Assembly: GCF_026586805.1 (NCBI RefSeq)
Contig: NZ_JAPFHA010000004.1
Location: forward strand, 62,001 to 126,000
Length of the DNA: 64,000 bases
Direction of reading: 5' to 3'
Origin: Niveibacterium sp. 24ML
Lineage (GTDB): Bacteria; Pseudomonadota; Gammaproteobacteria; Burkholderiales; Rhodocyclaceae
How positions within the stretch are numbered: position 1 is the stretch's first letter; every line of letters begins with the position of its first letter. The translations under genes and the position numbers were made by a program. Below, piece by piece: positions 24,583-33,971 of the stretch. A model generated the notes under the pieces. The model was not told where the DNA came from and made no database searches. It was given only the letters and a program-made list of their open reading frames with translations.

Positions 24583-26094
24583 TTATCCGAGGAACATCTT
24601 GTAGGCGGGGTTGTTGGTTTCGTCGACGTATTCGTAGCCGAGTTTGGCGAGGAAGGCGGAAAACTCGGCGTCGTCGGCCGGTGGCACCTGGATGCCGACC
24701 AGCACCCGGCCGTAGTCGGCGCCGTGATTGCGGTAGTGGAAGAGCGAGATGTTCCAGTCCGAGCGCATGCTGTTCAGAAAGGTCATCAGCGCGCCAGGCC
24801 GCTCGGGGAAGATGAAGCGCAACACGCGTTCGTGGTCGGCCGCCGGCGCGTGGCCGCCGACCATGTGGCGCACATGCAGCTTGGCCATCTCGTCGTCGGT
24901 CAGGTCCAGCGTGTCCAGTTCATGGCGGCGCAGGGTCTCGACGAGCTTCAGGGATTCGGCGCGTGAATGCACCTGCACGCCAACGAACACATGTGCCGTG
25001 CTGCTGTCGCCGTAGCGGTAGTTGAACTCGGTGATGTTGCGGTTGCCAAGCAGGCTGCAGAATTTGCGGAAGCTGCCGGCCTTTTCGGGGATCGTCACCG
25101 CCAGCACCGCTTCGCGCTGCTCGCCGATTTCGGCGCGTTCGGCAACGAAGCGCAGCCGGTCGAAGTTCATGTTGGCGCCGGATGCGATCGCAACCAGGGT
25201 CTTGTCGTGCAGCTTGTGCTTGGCGGCATAGGCTTTTGCACCCGCCACCGCCAGGGCGCCTGCTGGCTCCAGGATCGAGCGGGTGTCTTCGAAAACGTCC
25301 TTGATCGCGGCGCAGATCGCATCGGTATCGACCAGCACCATCTCGTCGACGTATTCCTTGGCGAGGCGGAAGGTTTCCTCGCCCACCAGTTTCACTGCGG
25401 CCCCGTCGGCGAAGAGGCCGACGCTGTCGAGCTGAACCCGTTCGCCCTTGGCGAGCGATTGCGTCATCGCGTCTGCGTCGGCGGCTTCGACGCCGATGAT
25501 CTTGGTCTCGGGCCGCAGGCGCTTGATGTAGGCGGCCACGCCGGCGATCAGGCCGCCACCGCCGACACAGCAGAACACCGCGTGGATCGGCTTCGGGTGC
25601 TGGCGCAGGATCTCCATGCCGATCGTGCCCTGGCCGGCGATCACGTCGGGGTCGTCGAAGGGGTGGACGAAGGTGAGCTTCTCCATCTTTTCCAGTTCGC
25701 GCGCATGGGCGTAGGCCTCATCGTAGGAAGTGCCATGCAGCACGACTTCACCGCCACGCGAGCGCACACCGTCCACTTTGATCGCCGGGGTGGTGGCCGG
25801 CATCACGATCACTGCGCGCACGCCCATCACCTTGGCCGCCAGCGCCAAGCCCTGCGCGTGGTTGCCGGCCGAGGCGCAGATCACGCCACGCTCGCGCGCC
25901 TTGGGCGAGAGCTTAGAGAGCTTGTTGTAGGCGCCGCGCAACTTGAACGAAAAAACTGGCTGCATGTCTTCGCGCTTGAGCAGCACGCGGTTGTGCGCGC
26001 GCGCCGAAATATTGGGTGCCAGTTCAAGCGGGGTTTCGATGGCCACGTCATAGACGTTGGCGTTCAGGATGCGTTCAAGGTAGTCGGTCTGCAT
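24583..26094 (-). CDS. ilvA: Biosynthetic threonine ammonia-lyase
   Basis: 503 residues from the ATG at 26094. It is a PLP enzyme that deaminates threonine to 2-oxobutanoate, the first step of isoleucine synthesis. PLP lysine K51 lies in FSFKLRGAYNK, and the glycine-rich phosphate loop is CVGGGGLIAG. Two C-terminal ACT-like regulatory domains (about 325-410 and 420-500) mark the biosynthetic, isoleucine-inhibited form rather than the short catabolic one. In-frame codons upstream of 26094 lack support. The K+ channel gene follows after 5 bases. Confidence 0.95.
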   Translation of the reverse strand: MQTDYLERILNANVYDVAIETPLELAPNISARAHNRVLLKREDMQPVFSFKLRGAYNKLSKLSPKARERGVICASAGNHAQGLALAAKVMGVRAVIVMPATTPAIKVDGVRSRGGEVVLHGTSYDEAYAHARELEKMEKLTFVHPFDDPDVIAGQGTIGMEILRQHPKPIHAVFCCVGGGGLIAGVAAYIKRLRPETKIIGVEAADADAMTQSLAKGERVQLDSVGLFADGAAVKLVGEETFRLAKEYVDEMVLVDTDAICAAIKDVFEDTRSILEPAGALAVAGAKAYAAKHKLHDKTLVAIASGANMNFDRLRFVAERAEIGEQREAVLAVTIPEKAGSFRKFCSLLGNRNITEFNYRYGDSSTAHVFVGVQVHSRAESLKLVETLRRHELDTLDLTDDEMAKLHVRHMVGGHAPAADHERVLRFIFPERPGALMTFLNSMRSDWNISLFHYRNHGADYGRVLVGIQVPPADDAEFSAFLAKLGYEYVDETNNPAYKMFLG

Positions 26095-26274
26095 GGTCGC
26101 TTCGTTCAGGCAATCACCGCCGGGGGGTGGCGGAACCAAGCAGGGTAGCAGGCGCTGCCGTAGTGCGCAAAGGCTGATGCCGCAAGGCGGTGGGGTCTGC
26201 TGACCGGGTTGCAGCGGGCAAATGCATCGCGGCAGGCGCTGCGCCGCTGTCCGTGCCGGTTGTGCTGGCGGGGC

Positions 26275-27129
26275 TCAGTCAGCCGGTGGTGGGGTGACGC
26301 CGGGCGGGCACTTGTAGCGGTTGTAGCCCCACATGTACTGCGCGGGGCAGGACCGGATCTGGCGTTCGAGCGCGCTGTTCAGCGCCGCAACGCGGGCGGC
26401 TGGCGCGCCTTCGGGCAGCGTCAGCGGCTCAAGGTGAAGGTGGAAGCCCCGGCCCCAGCGGAGTCGGCGGGCGAAGGCGATCCACGCGCTCGACCCGCCA
26501 TTGCCGGCGAGGCGTGCCGCGAGTGTCATGCTGTAGGCGGGGCGGCCGAAGAAGGGCGCCCACAGCCCTTCGCCCTCGCGCGGCACCTGGTCGGGCAGGA
26601 TGCCGATCGCTTCGCCTGACTTGAGCGCCTTGAGCAACTGGCGCACCCCTGCCGCGTCGGCGGGCACCGCACGCATGGCGCCGCGGTTGCGGCCAGCTTG
26701 CATCAACGGCGCGAGGATGTTCTTGCGTGGTGGCCGGAACAGCACCGTGATCGGCCCGGTCTGCGCGGCGAAGTACTGGGCGGAGATCTCGAAGCAGCCC
26801 AGATGCGGCGTCACGAACAGCGTGCCACGGCCCTTGGCATGGGCGGCCAGCATCGCTTCCCAGCCGCTGGTGGAACGCACGGCTTTCACCAGCCGGGTCT
26901 GCGGTTGGGTCCATACCCATGCCGTTTCGAAGGCGCCTTTTCCGGCCTCGATTGCATTCGCCAGGCATTCGCGCAGCAGCGCGTTGCGACCCAGCGCCTG
27001 CGACAGATTGCCGGCAAGGGTGCGACGGTAGCGGGCCGAGACCGCCCAAACCAGCAGCCCGACACAGGCGCCAATGAAGTGCAGCACGATCAGCGGCAGG
27101 TGACCGAAGAGGCGGAAGAGCGTGTTCAT
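26275..27129 (-). CDS. LpxL/HtrB-like lipid A acyltransferase
   Basis: 284 residues. One N-terminal membrane helix (about 10-30) and the catalytic HX4E motif TPHLGCFE with H109 and E114; FRPPRK and LPDQVPREGEG are further family blocks. It should transfer an acyl chain to a lipid A precursor on the cytoplasmic face of the inner membrane. It is divergent from metK, an arrangement common in betaproteobacteria, where two such genes often neighbour metK; only one is here. Confidence 0.85.
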   Translation of the reverse strand: MNTLFRLFGHLPLIVLHFIGACVGLLVWAVSARYRRTLAGNLSQALGRNALLRECLANAIEAGKGAFETAWVWTQPQTRLVKAVRSTSGWEAMLAAHAKGRGTLFVTPHLGCFEISAQYFAAQTGPITVLFRPPRKNILAPLMQAGRNRGAMRAVPADAAGVRQLLKALKSGEAIGILPDQVPREGEGLWAPFFGRPAYSMTLAARLAGNGGSSAWIAFARRLRWGRGFHLHLEPLTLPEGAPAARVAALNSALERQIRSCPAQYMWGYNRYKCPPGVTPPPAD

Positions 27130-27156
27130 TGCAGGGCGAGGGTGCCCGGCCTGGGT

Positions 27157-27186
27157 TTGACCGGACTTCTGGGGAGGGGGGATAAT
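27157..27186 (+). promoter_or_regulatory. Probable sigma70 promoter of metK
   Basis: TTGACC at 27157-27162 and GATAAT at 27181-27186 are separated by 18 bases; five of six bases match consensus in each box. Transcription would start near 27193, giving a metK leader of about 140 bases. It lies in the spacer between the divergent acyltransferase gene and metK. Confidence 0.65.
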
Positions 27187-27278
27187 AGCCGATCCGCCGA
27201 GTTAAACCGACAACTTGCAGGGCGGGCCGGTGTCTGAACAAGGCATCAAAAATACTGCTAAAGCGTCGCCCGCTCGTT

Positions 27279-27319
27279 AAACCCCGGAGCCGGCCGCGAC
27301 GGCAGCAATGGGGTTTTTT
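27279..27319 (+). terminator. Terminator-like hairpin in the metK leader
   Basis: AAACCCC (27279-27285) pairs with GGGGTTT (27310-27316), enclosing an inner GCCG/CGGC stem (27289-27292 with 27299-27302), and is followed directly by six T. It ends 15 bases before the metK start codon and its ribosome-binding GGAG. Further upstream, GCGGGC (about 27222) can pair with GCCCGC (about 27268). This suggests transcription attenuation of metK. No known SAM-riboswitch core was recognised. Confidence 0.5.
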
Positions 27320-27334
27320 CATTTGGAGCAATCC

Positions 27335-28498
27335 ATGAGCAGCGATTTCCTCTTTACCTCCGAGTCTGTCTCGGAAGGCCACCCGGACAAGGTTTCCGAC
27401 CAGATCTCCGACGCGATCCTCGACGCGATCTTCGAGCAGGACAAGTACGCGCGCGTCGCAGCCGAAACGCTGTGCAACACCGGCCTGGTGGTGTTGGCAG
27501 GTGAGATCACCACGCACGCGAACGTCGATTACATCCAGGTCGCGCGCGACACGATCAAGCGCATCGGTTACGACAACACCGATTACGGTATCGACTACAA
27601 GGGCTGCGCGGTGCTGGTCGCCTACGACAAGCAGAGCCCGGACATCGCGCAGGGTGTTGATCACGCCTCGGACGACCACCTGAACACCGGCGCTGGCGAC
27701 CAGGGCTTGATGTTCGGCTACGCCTGCGACGAAACGCCGCAGCTGATGCCGGCGCCGATCTTCTACGCGCATCGTCTGGTGCAGCGCCAGAGTGAGCTGC
27801 GCAAGGATGGCCGCTTGCCCTGGCTGCGTCCGGACGCCAAGAGCCAGGTCACCTTCCGCTATGTTGACGGCAAGCCGCACTCGATCGACACCGTGGTGCT
27901 GTCGACCCAGCACTCGCCGGACATCTCGCTGGAGATGATCAAGGAGGCGGTGGTCGAGGACATCATCAAGGCGGTGATTCCGGCCGAGTTGCTGCAGAAC
28001 ACCAAGTATCTGGTCAACCCGACCGGCCGTTTCGTCATCGGTGGCCCGCAGGGCGACTGTGGCCTTACCGGCCGCAAGATCATCGTGGATACCTACGGCG
28101 GCGCTTGCCCGCATGGGGGCGGTGCGTTCTCGGGCAAGGATCCGACCAAGGTTGACCGCTCCGCCGCCTACGCCGCGCGTTATGTGGCGAAGAACATCGT
28201 TGCGGCAGGCCTGGCGCGCCAGTGTCAGGTGCAGGTGTCTTACGCGATCGGGGTTGCCCGCCCGATCAACGTGACTGTCTATACCGAAGGCACTGGCGTG
28301 GTGCCGGACGAGCAGCTTGCCAAGCTGGTGCAGGAGCATTTCGACCTGCGCCCGAAAGGCATCATCCAGATGCTTGATCTGCTGCGCCCGATTTATCGCA
28401 AGACCGCCGCCTACGGCCACTTCGGCCGCGACGAACCGGACTTCACCTGGGAAGCCACCGACAAGGCTGAGGCATTGCGCGCTGCGGTCGGCAAGTAA
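27335..28498 (+). CDS. metK: S-adenosylmethionine synthetase
   Basis: 387 residues from the ATG at 27335 (GGAG 7 bases upstream). It makes S-adenosylmethionine from methionine and ATP in the cytoplasm. Family motifs: [13 protein letters not shown] at the N-terminus, [12 protein letters not shown] in the ATP-binding region and [16 protein letters not shown] in the P-loop-like glycine-rich part. An in-frame ATG at 27308 lies inside the leader hairpin and was rejected. A perfect hairpin terminator follows the stop. Confidence 0.97.
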   Translation: MSSDFLFTSESVSEGHPDKVSDQISDAILDAIFEQDKYARVAAETLCNTGLVVLAGEITTHANVDYIQVARDTIKRIGYDNTDYGIDYKGCAVLVAYDKQSPDIAQGVDHASDDHLNTGAGDQGLMFGYACDETPQLMPAPIFYAHRLVQRQSELRKDGRLPWLRPDAKSQVTFRYVDGKPHSIDTVVLSTQHSPDISLEMIKEAVVEDIIKAVIPAELLQNTKYLVNPTGRFVIGGPQGDCGLTGRKIIVDTYGGACPHGGGAFSGKDPTKVDRSAAYAARYVAKNIVAAGLARQCQVQVSYAIGVARPINVTVYTEGTGVVPDEQLAKLVQEHFDLRPKGIIQMLDLLRPIYRKTAAYGHFGRDEPDFTWEATDKAEALRAAVGK

Positions 28499-28517
28499 AG
28501 CGTTCGCACTCCCAAAC

Positions 28518-28548
28518 AAAAGGGCGGCCCGATGGCCGCCCTTTTTTT
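28518..28548 (+). terminator. Rho-independent terminator of metK
   Basis: A perfect 12-bp stem, AAAAGGGCGGCC (28518-28529) with GGCCGCCCTTTT (28534-28545), encloses a CGAT loop and runs into a T7 tract, 20 bases after the metK stop. Confidence 0.92.
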
Positions 28549-28703
28549 GCGCCGCAACAACAGCGGCGTGCGATATTGCGCATGCTTTTGGGTGTTGCCC
28601 CCTAGGACTTCGATGTTGCAGCGCATAAACTTGATTTGCGCGGGCGGCTTCGCCGGTGCCAACTGGCAGCGGAAGCCTTGCGGCGCGCGTGAAGGAGGTC
28701 ATC

Positions 28704-29075
28704 ATGGACACCACCATGCCAGTCAGCGGCGTATTGCTTCCAACAGGTCGCCACTATGGAATGGCTGAGCCCATGCTCGGTGGGCTCGGCGGGTTGTACG
28801 TGCAGGTCGTCGATGGCGAGCAGATCTCCGCGTTTCGCGAGATCGATGATCCGCACGGCCACCTGATCCAGCTGACGCCTCAGCGTGTGGGCAAACGCTG
28901 GCGCGTGGTCAGCGTCGGGGATCCGGTTCTGTATGCGTGTGTTCTACCCGGCGAAACCGTGTTGTTCGGCAGCCGTGAAGAGCTTGCCGCGCGGATCAGC
29001 GAAGAAGCGCCGAACCTCGCGCTCGATCCGCTGACCGCGGCCGAGCTGGAAGCCTTCGGCGCGACTCTGGCCTGA
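28704..29075 (+). CDS. Hypothetical cytoplasmic protein
   Basis: 123 residues; no family recognised. No signal peptide or membrane segment. The N-terminus is glycine- and methionine-rich (MAEPMLGGLGGLYVQVVDGE); the C-terminal half is acidic and helical (REELAARISEEAPNL). The ATG at 28704 is fixed by an excellent AAGGAGGT site 5 bases upstream, which is better than those of most neighbours and supports a real gene. It converges on the dipeptide transporter operon, with 28 bases between stops. Confidence 0.7.
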   Translation: MDTTMPVSGVLLPTGRHYGMAEPMLGGLGGLYVQVVDGEQISAFREIDDPHGHLIQLTPQRVGKRWRVVSVGDPVLYACVLPGETVLFGSREELAARISEEAPNLALDPLTAAELEAFGATLA

Positions 29076-29103
29076 CGCGCACGCCGCCCGGCGCCGCCGC
29101 GTT

Positions 29104-30075
29104 TCAGGCGGCATCGCTTGCGAAGTGGCAGGCCACGCGGTGGCCGCCGACCTCGCGCAACAGGGGCACCTGCTCGTGGCACAGGCTTTGCGCCAACGGG
29201 CAGCGGCCGGCGTAGGCGCAGCCGGGCGGCGGTGCCAGCGGCGAGGGCGGCTCGCCAATCGCGATTGCGCGTGTCTGCCTTGCGGCGGGGTCGAGCCTGG
29301 GCGTGGCGGCAAGCAGGGCCTGGGTATAGGGGTGGCGCGGCTGTTCGAACACCGCGCGGGTGGGGCCATGCTCCACCACTCGCCCCAGGTACATCACCAT
29401 CACGACGTCGGCGATATGTTCGACCACCGCGAGGTTGTGCGAGATGAACACGTAGGCCACGCCGGTGTCGCGCTGCAAGTCCATCAAGAGATTGAGCACC
29501 TGCGCCTGAATCGAGACATCCAGCGCTGAGACCGGCTCGTCGGCCACCACCAGTCGCGGCCCGGTCATCAGGGCTCGCGCGATGGCGATGCGCTGACGCT
29601 GCCCACCCGAGAACATGTGCGGGTAGCGGTCGTAATGCTCGGGCCGCAGGCCGACGCGCGCCATCATCTCGCGCGCCTTGTTCGCGCGTTCGGTGGCATC
29701 GAGCCGGGTGTGAATCTTCAGCGGCTCTTCAAGCATGCTGCCGATGCGCTTGCGCGGGTTGAGGCTGGCGTAGGGGTTCTGGAACACCATCTGCACCTTG
29801 GGCCGCAACTGTGCCAACTGCGTTTTCGATGCGTCGGCCAGCGCAATGCCTTCGAGCGTGAGGCTGCCCGAGGTGGGCGATTCGAGCATCGTGATCTGGC
29901 GCGCCAGCGTGCTCTTGCCGCAGCCCGACTCCCCCACCACGGCGAGGGTCCGGCCCGCCATTACGCCGAAGCTCACGCCATCGAGCGCGCGCACCACCGC
30001 CTTGGCGCGCAGCGGCCCACGCGACACGCTGTAATGGCGGGTCAGATCGCGTGCCTCGAACAGGGTTTCACTCAT
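29104..30075 (-). CDS. dppF: Dipeptide ABC transporter ATP-binding protein DppF
   Basis: 323 residues. Walker [12 protein letters not shown]-loop [12 protein letters not shown], signature [15 protein letters not shown] and Walker [13 protein letters not shown]. The C-terminus has the oligopeptide-ATPase extension with the cysteine-rich [14 protein letters not shown] segment found in OppF/DppF proteins. It pairs with DppD to power the DppBC channel. The start overlaps the dppD stop (ATGA). It is the last gene of the cluster. Confidence 0.92.
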   Translation of the reverse strand: MSETLFEARDLTRHYSVSRGPLRAKAVVRALDGVSFGVMAGRTLAVVGESGCGKSTLARQITMLESPTSGSLTLEGIALADASKTQLAQLRPKVQMVFQNPYASLNPRKRIGSMLEEPLKIHTRLDATERANKAREMMARVGLRPEHYDRYPHMFSGGQRQRIAIARALMTGPRLVVADEPVSALDVSIQAQVLNLLMDLQRDTGVAYVFISHNLAVVEHIADVVMVMYLGRVVEHGPTRAVFEQPRHPYTQALLAATPRLDPAARQTRAIAIGEPPSPLAPPPGCAYAGRCPLAQSLCHEQVPLLREVGGHRVACHFASDAA

Positions 30076-31082
30076 TGCGTGGCCTCGACCGTGACGCCCG
30101 GGTGACCCGGCGATGCGCCGGTGCCATCGAGCGGGTAGTGGCAGCGCACGGCGCCATTGCCACGCGCTTGCATGGCGGGCCGCGCCTGGGCGCATAGCGG
30201 TTCCGCGAAGCGGCAGCGGGGCGCCAGCAGGCAGCCGTGCGGGCGATCGTACTGGCCGGGCACAACGCCGCCGAGGCTTTGCAGGCGCGCCTGGCCGCGA
30301 TTGTGTTCGGGCAGCGCGTCGAGCAGGGCGCGGGTGTAGGGGTGCTGCGGCGCGCTGAAGATCTGCGGCACGGCGCCGGTTTCCATGGCCTGGCCGGCGT
30401 ACATCACCACCACCCGGTGCGCGACCTCCGAGACGACGGCGAGATCGTGCGTGATCAGCAGCAGCGCCATGCCGCGTTCGCGCTGCAGGCGCAGCAAGAG
30501 TTGCAGGACCTGCGCCTGCACCGTCACATCGAGGGCGGTGGTCGGTTCGTCGGCGATCAGCAGGCGCGGGTTGCATGCGATGGCCATGGCGATCATCACG
30601 CGCTGGCTCATGCCGCCCGAGATCTGATGCGGATAGCTGTCGAGTCGCCCGGCGGCATCGGGAATCTCGACTTGCTTGAGCAGTTCGAGGGCGCGTGCGC
30701 GCAGCGCGCGGCGTGAGCCGCCCTCGTGCACGGCCAGGGTTTCGATGATCTGGTCGCCGATCGAAAAGCAGGGGTTGAGGCTGGTGGCCGGGTCCTGGAA
30801 GACCATGGCGATATCGCGCCCCAACAACTGGCGCCGCGCGGCGGGGCGCATGCTGAGCAGATCGCGGCCATCGAAGGAAAGGCGCTGCGCCGATACGCGG
30901 CCGGGCGGGTCGACCAGGCCCATCAGCGCTAGCGATGCCACGCTCTTGCCCGAGCCAGACTCGCCGACCAGGCCCAGGACTTCGCCGGCATCCAGATCGA
31001 GATCCAGGCCATCGACCGCATGCAGCGGATGCGCCGGGGCGCCGAACTCAACGCGCAGTTGGCGGACTTCAAGCAGCGCCAT
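30072..31082 (-). CDS. dppD: Dipeptide ABC transporter ATP-binding protein DppD
   Basis: 336 residues from the ATG at 31082. Walker [11 protein letters not shown]-loop [11 protein letters not shown], signature [15 protein letters not shown] and Walker [13 protein letters not shown]. The oligopeptide-ATPase C-terminal extension carries [14 protein letters not shown]. It overlaps the acetyltransferase gene upstream by 14 bases and dppF by 4, so all three are tightly coupled. Confidence 0.92.
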   Translation of the reverse strand: MALLEVRQLRVEFGAPAHPLHAVDGLDLDLDAGEVLGLVGESGSGKSVASLALMGLVDPPGRVSAQRLSFDGRDLLSMRPAARRQLLGRDIAMVFQDPATSLNPCFSIGDQIIETLAVHEGGSRRALRARALELLKQVEIPDAAGRLDSYPHQISGGMSQRVMIAMAIACNPRLLIADEPTTALDVTVQAQVLQLLLRLQRERGMALLLITHDLAVVSEVAHRVVVMYAGQAMETGAVPQIFSAPQHPYTRALLDALPEHNRGQARLQSLGGVVPGQYDRPHGCLLAPRCRFAEPLCAQARPAMQARGNGAVRCHYPLDGTGASPGHPGVTVEATQ

Positions 31083-31548
31083 GGTCGGCCTCGTTCCCGG
31101 CGGGGGCGAGCAGGCTGCGCGCGAACACGAGCTGGGCCTTGGTTTCGGCAAAACCGCGCGCTTCATAGAAGGCGTGTGCGCGCGGCCGCTTGATGTTTGA
31201 GCGCACCCGCAGCTCGGCTACCCCCTGGGTACGCGCCCAGCCGGCAATCGCTTCGAGCAGTTTGGTGCCGACCCCCTGCCCGCGCGCCGATTCGCCGACA
31301 ACCAGCCCGCCAATTTCAACGAAGGCATCGCTCTCGACGAAGTGGCACACGAAGGCATGCGCCCAGCCGAGGATGAATTCACCGCGTGTGGCCACGAAGG
31401 CGGCGTGGTCTTCGCGCTCCAGCACGATGTTCAGGCGCGCGACCATGCGTGCGGTTTCGCTTGGGTAGCCCAGCTCGCCCGAAAGGGCGGCCACCGCGGC
31501 TGCGTCGTGCATGGCCATGCGGCGCAGGCGGATACGTTCGTCGCTCAT
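31069..31548 (-). CDS. GNAT acetyltransferase inside the dipeptide transporter operon
   Basis: 159 residues from the ATG at 31548. The acetyl-CoA loop is [15 protein letters not shown] and the C-terminal segment [13 protein letters not shown] is typical of GNAT. Its start overlaps the dppC stop by 4 bases and its end overlaps dppD by 14, so it is embedded in the transporter operon rather than simply adjacent. It may modify an imported peptide, an amino-acid analogue or a toxic product; the substrate is unknown. Confidence 0.88.
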   Translation of the reverse strand: MSDERIRLRRMAMHDAAAVAALSGELGYPSETARMVARLNIVLEREDHAAFVATRGEFILGWAHAFVCHFVESDAFVEIGGLVVGESARGQGVGTKLLEAIAGWARTQGVAELRVRSNIKRPRAHAFYEARGFAETKAQLVFARSLLAPAGNEADHGAA

Positions 31549-32426
31549 CGCTTGAGTTTCGGGTCGAGCGCGTCGCGCAACCCATCTCCCATCAGGTTGA
31601 AGGCCAGCACCGCAATGAAGATGGCGATGCCGGGGAAGGTAACCACCCACCATGCCGACTGGATGAACTCCATTGCCCCGGCCAGCATCGCGCCCCACTC
31701 CGGGTAGGGCGGCTGCGCACCCAGGCCAAGGAAGCCGAGCGCCGCGGCGTCGAGGATGGCGGTGGAAAACCCAAGCGTGGCCTGCACGATCAGCGGCGCC
31801 AGGCAGTTGGGCAGCACGGTGATGAACATCAGTCGCGCCGTGCCTGCGCCGGCGATGCGCGAGGCCAGCACGTACTCCTTGTCGCGTTCGCTGACCACCG
31901 CCGCGTGGGTCAGGCGCACATAGTGCGGCAGCAGCACCAGCGCAATCGCGTACATCGCGTTGGCCAGCCCCGGCCCGAGCACGGCCACCACCGCCACGGC
32001 CAGCAGCAGTGAGGGCAGCGCGAGCAGGATGTCCATCAGCCGCATGATTGCGGTGCCCACCCAGCCGCGGGAGAAGCCCGCGACGAGCCCGAGCAGGATG
32101 CCGAACCCCAGCGAGAGCGCGACCGAAACCAGCCCGATGCCCAGCGAGAGCCGGGTGCCGTGGATCAGGCGCGAGAGCAGATCGCGGCCGACCGGGTCGG
32201 TGCCCAGCAGGAATTCGGCGCGCCCGCCCGCTACCCAGGCCGGCGGCGTGAGGATGGCATCGCGGTACTGCTCGATCGGCGAGTGCGGCGCGAGCCAGTC
32301 GGCGAACAGGGCGCAGCACACCAGCCCGAGCACGACAAGGAGGCCGCCCACGGCGCCGGGGTTGCGCGCGAAATCGCGCCAGAGTTCGGCGACAGGGTGC
32401 GGCGGAGCGACAGCTTGATGGGTCAT
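31545..32426 (-). CDS. dppC: Dipeptide ABC transporter permease DppC
   Basis: 293 residues with about six membrane helices. It has the OppC-type N-terminal segment, the LLGTDPVGRDLLSRLIHGTR motif and the permease core with RIAGAGTARLMFITVLP (EAA-like loop). It forms the inner-membrane channel with DppB. A palindromic repeat of about 100 bases separates it from dppB; it is translationally coupled to the acetyltransferase gene. Confidence 0.93.
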   Translation of the reverse strand: MTHQAVAPPHPVAELWRDFARNPGAVGGLLVVLGLVCCALFADWLAPHSPIEQYRDAILTPPAWVAGGRAEFLLGTDPVGRDLLSRLIHGTRLSLGIGLVSVALSLGFGILLGLVAGFSRGWVGTAIMRLMDILLALPSLLLAVAVVAVLGPGLANAMYAIALVLLPHYVRLTHAAVVSERDKEYVLASRIAGAGTARLMFITVLPNCLAPLIVQATLGFSTAILDAAALGFLGLGAQPPYPEWGAMLAGAMEFIQSAWWVVTFPGIAIFIAVLAFNLMGDGLRDALDPKLKR

Positions 32427-32440
32427 TTTCGGTTCGTGTT

Positions 32441-32539
32441 ACCGCAGAGACGCGAAGGCGCGGTGGGCCGCAGAGGCGGGCAGCCGTTGCCTTGCTCGGT
32501 CGTTCTCTGCGGCCCTCCGTGTCTCGGCGTTTCTGCGGT
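32441..32539. repeat. Palindromic CCGCAGAG repeat, copy 2
   Basis: Arms at 32441-32475 and 32505-32539 are imperfect reverse complements; both start ACCGCAGA and share GGGCCGCAGAG at the inner end. It fills most of the 121-base gap between dppB and dppC. It resembles the copy at 11549-11665 in sequence, size and position inside an ABC transporter operon. Confidence 0.75.
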
Positions 32540-32547
32540 GAATTGGG

Positions 32548-33558
32548 TCATCGCGGATGCCGGATGCGCGGGTTGATGACGCCGTAGAGCAGGTCCACGA
32601 TCAGGTTCACCACAATCACCAGGGTGGCCGTGAGCAGGATGCCGCCTTGCACGACCGGGTAGTCGCGGCGATGGATGGCTTCGATCAGCCACTTGCCGAT
32701 GCCCGGCCAGGCGAAGATGGTTTCGGTGAGCACCGCGCCGCCCATCAGCACCCCCACCTGCAGGCCCAGCACCGTCACCACCGGGATCAGCGCATTGCGT
32801 AGCGCATGCTTGACCACCACCCGCAAGGGCGAGAGCCCCTTCGCGCGGGCCGCGCGGATGTAGTCGTCGCGCAGCACTTCGAGCATGGCGCTGCGGGTCA
32901 TGCGCGCCAGTGTGGCCAGCGGGATGGTGCCGAGTGCGATGGCTGGCAGGATCAGGTGTGCAGCGGCCGAGCGGAACGCCCCTTCTTCGCCCGAGAGCCA
33001 GGTGTCGATCAGCATCAGCCCGGTGACGCGCGGCGGGTCGTACAGGATGTCCAGCCGGCCGGACACCGGTGTCCAGCCCAGGTGCACCGAGAAAAACAGG
33101 ATCAGCAGCAGCGCCCACCAGAAGATCGGCATCGAATAGCCTGCCAGCGACACCCCCATGACGCCGTAGTCCACCGGGCTGTTGCGCTTGACGGCTGCGA
33201 GCATGCCGGCCGGGATGCCGAGCGCCATTGCGAACAGTATCGCGCACAACGCGAGCTCGAAGGTGGCGGGGAAGCGGTCGATGAATTCGCGCAGCACCGG
33301 TTCATGGCTGACGATGGATACCCCCAGATCGCCCTTGAGTGCGCGCGCAAGGAATTCGAAGTACTGCACCGGCAGTGGCCGGTCGAGCCCGAATTCGTGC
33401 AGCAACTGCTGGTAGCGCGCCGGGTCCATGCCGCGCTCGCCCGACATGGCTTCAACCGGATCGCCCGGGATCATGCGGATCAGCGCGAACACCAGCAGCG
33501 TGATCCCGATGAAGGTCGGGATCACGACGGCAAGGCGCTTGAGCAGGAAGGCGAGCAT
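32548..33558 (-). CDS. dppB: Dipeptide ABC transporter permease DppB
   Basis: 336 residues, six membrane helices, with the family N-terminus LLKRLAVVIPTFIGITLLVF, GDPVEAMSG and the EAA-like YIRAARAKGLSPLRVVVKHA. It pairs with DppC. It starts 9 bases after the DsrE-like gene, so both are in one transcript with dppA. Confidence 0.94.
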   Translation of the reverse strand: MLAFLLKRLAVVIPTFIGITLLVFALIRMIPGDPVEAMSGERGMDPARYQQLLHEFGLDRPLPVQYFEFLARALKGDLGVSIVSHEPVLREFIDRFPATFELALCAILFAMALGIPAGMLAAVKRNSPVDYGVMGVSLAGYSMPIFWWALLLILFFSVHLGWTPVSGRLDILYDPPRVTGLMLIDTWLSGEEGAFRSAAAHLILPAIALGTIPLATLARMTRSAMLEVLRDDYIRAARAKGLSPLRVVVKHALRNALIPVVTVLGLQVGVLMGGAVLTETIFAWPGIGKWLIEAIHRRDYPVVQGGILLTATLVIVVNLIVDLLYGVINPRIRHPR

Positions 33559-33567
33559 CGGCGCGCC

Positions 33568-33918
33568 TTAGAGCGTGATCACCTTTTCGGCTGCGCCTTG
33601 TGCTTCGATGACGTCGAGCATGTTGCCGATCTCGCCCACGGCCACGCTGTCACCGAGCTTGAAGAACTCGACGCAGGTGCGGCAGCCGAGCAGTTGCACG
33701 CCGGCGTCGGCCAGGGCGCGAAGCTCCGTCAGGCAGGGTGAGTTTCCGGCCAGCAGCTGCACGCCTTGCGTGTAGAACAGGATGATCTTGGGCAGGTTGC
33801 CGCTTTCGAGCAGGGCGCGGAAGTAGGTGGTGACGACCTTGCGGCGAAGGGTGATGTCGCCGTGGCCCATGCCGTCGTTGCCAACGACGATGGCGGTGTT
33901 TGCGTAGGGGTTGCTCAT
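33568..33918 (-). CDS. DsrE-family protein between dppA and dppB
   Basis: 116 residues from the ATG at 33918, preceded by AAAGGAAA. The fold pattern is DsrE/F-like: an N-terminal beta strand (TAIVVGNDGMGHGD), KIILFYTQGVQLLAGNSPCL, then LGCRTCVEFF with C79-x2-C82 and C62. Members take part in sulfur transfer or are small accessory subunits. Its place between the binding-protein and permease genes of a peptide transporter is unusual; a role in transport is not established. Confidence 0.8.
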   Translation of the reverse strand: MSNPYANTAIVVGNDGMGHGDITLRRKVVTTYFRALLESGNLPKIILFYTQGVQLLAGNSPCLTELRALADAGVQLLGCRTCVEFFKLGDSVAVGEIGNMLDVIEAQGAAEKVITL

Positions 33919-33971
33919 TGCGGTTTCCTTTGAGTGGTGCGGCTGCAGCGACGGGTGTCGCTGCACGGGCC

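Noticed and set aside
24967-26148. 393-codon open frame on the plus strand
   Set aside because: Antisense to ilvA, which is unmistakable.
27193-27334. SAM-I, SAM-II or SAH riboswitch in the metK leader
   Set aside because: I could not find the conserved core sequences of these classes; only a terminator-like hairpin and an upstream stem are supported.
26429-28717. 762-codon open frame on the minus strand
   Set aside because: Antisense to metK and overlapping the acyltransferase in another frame; no family resemblance.
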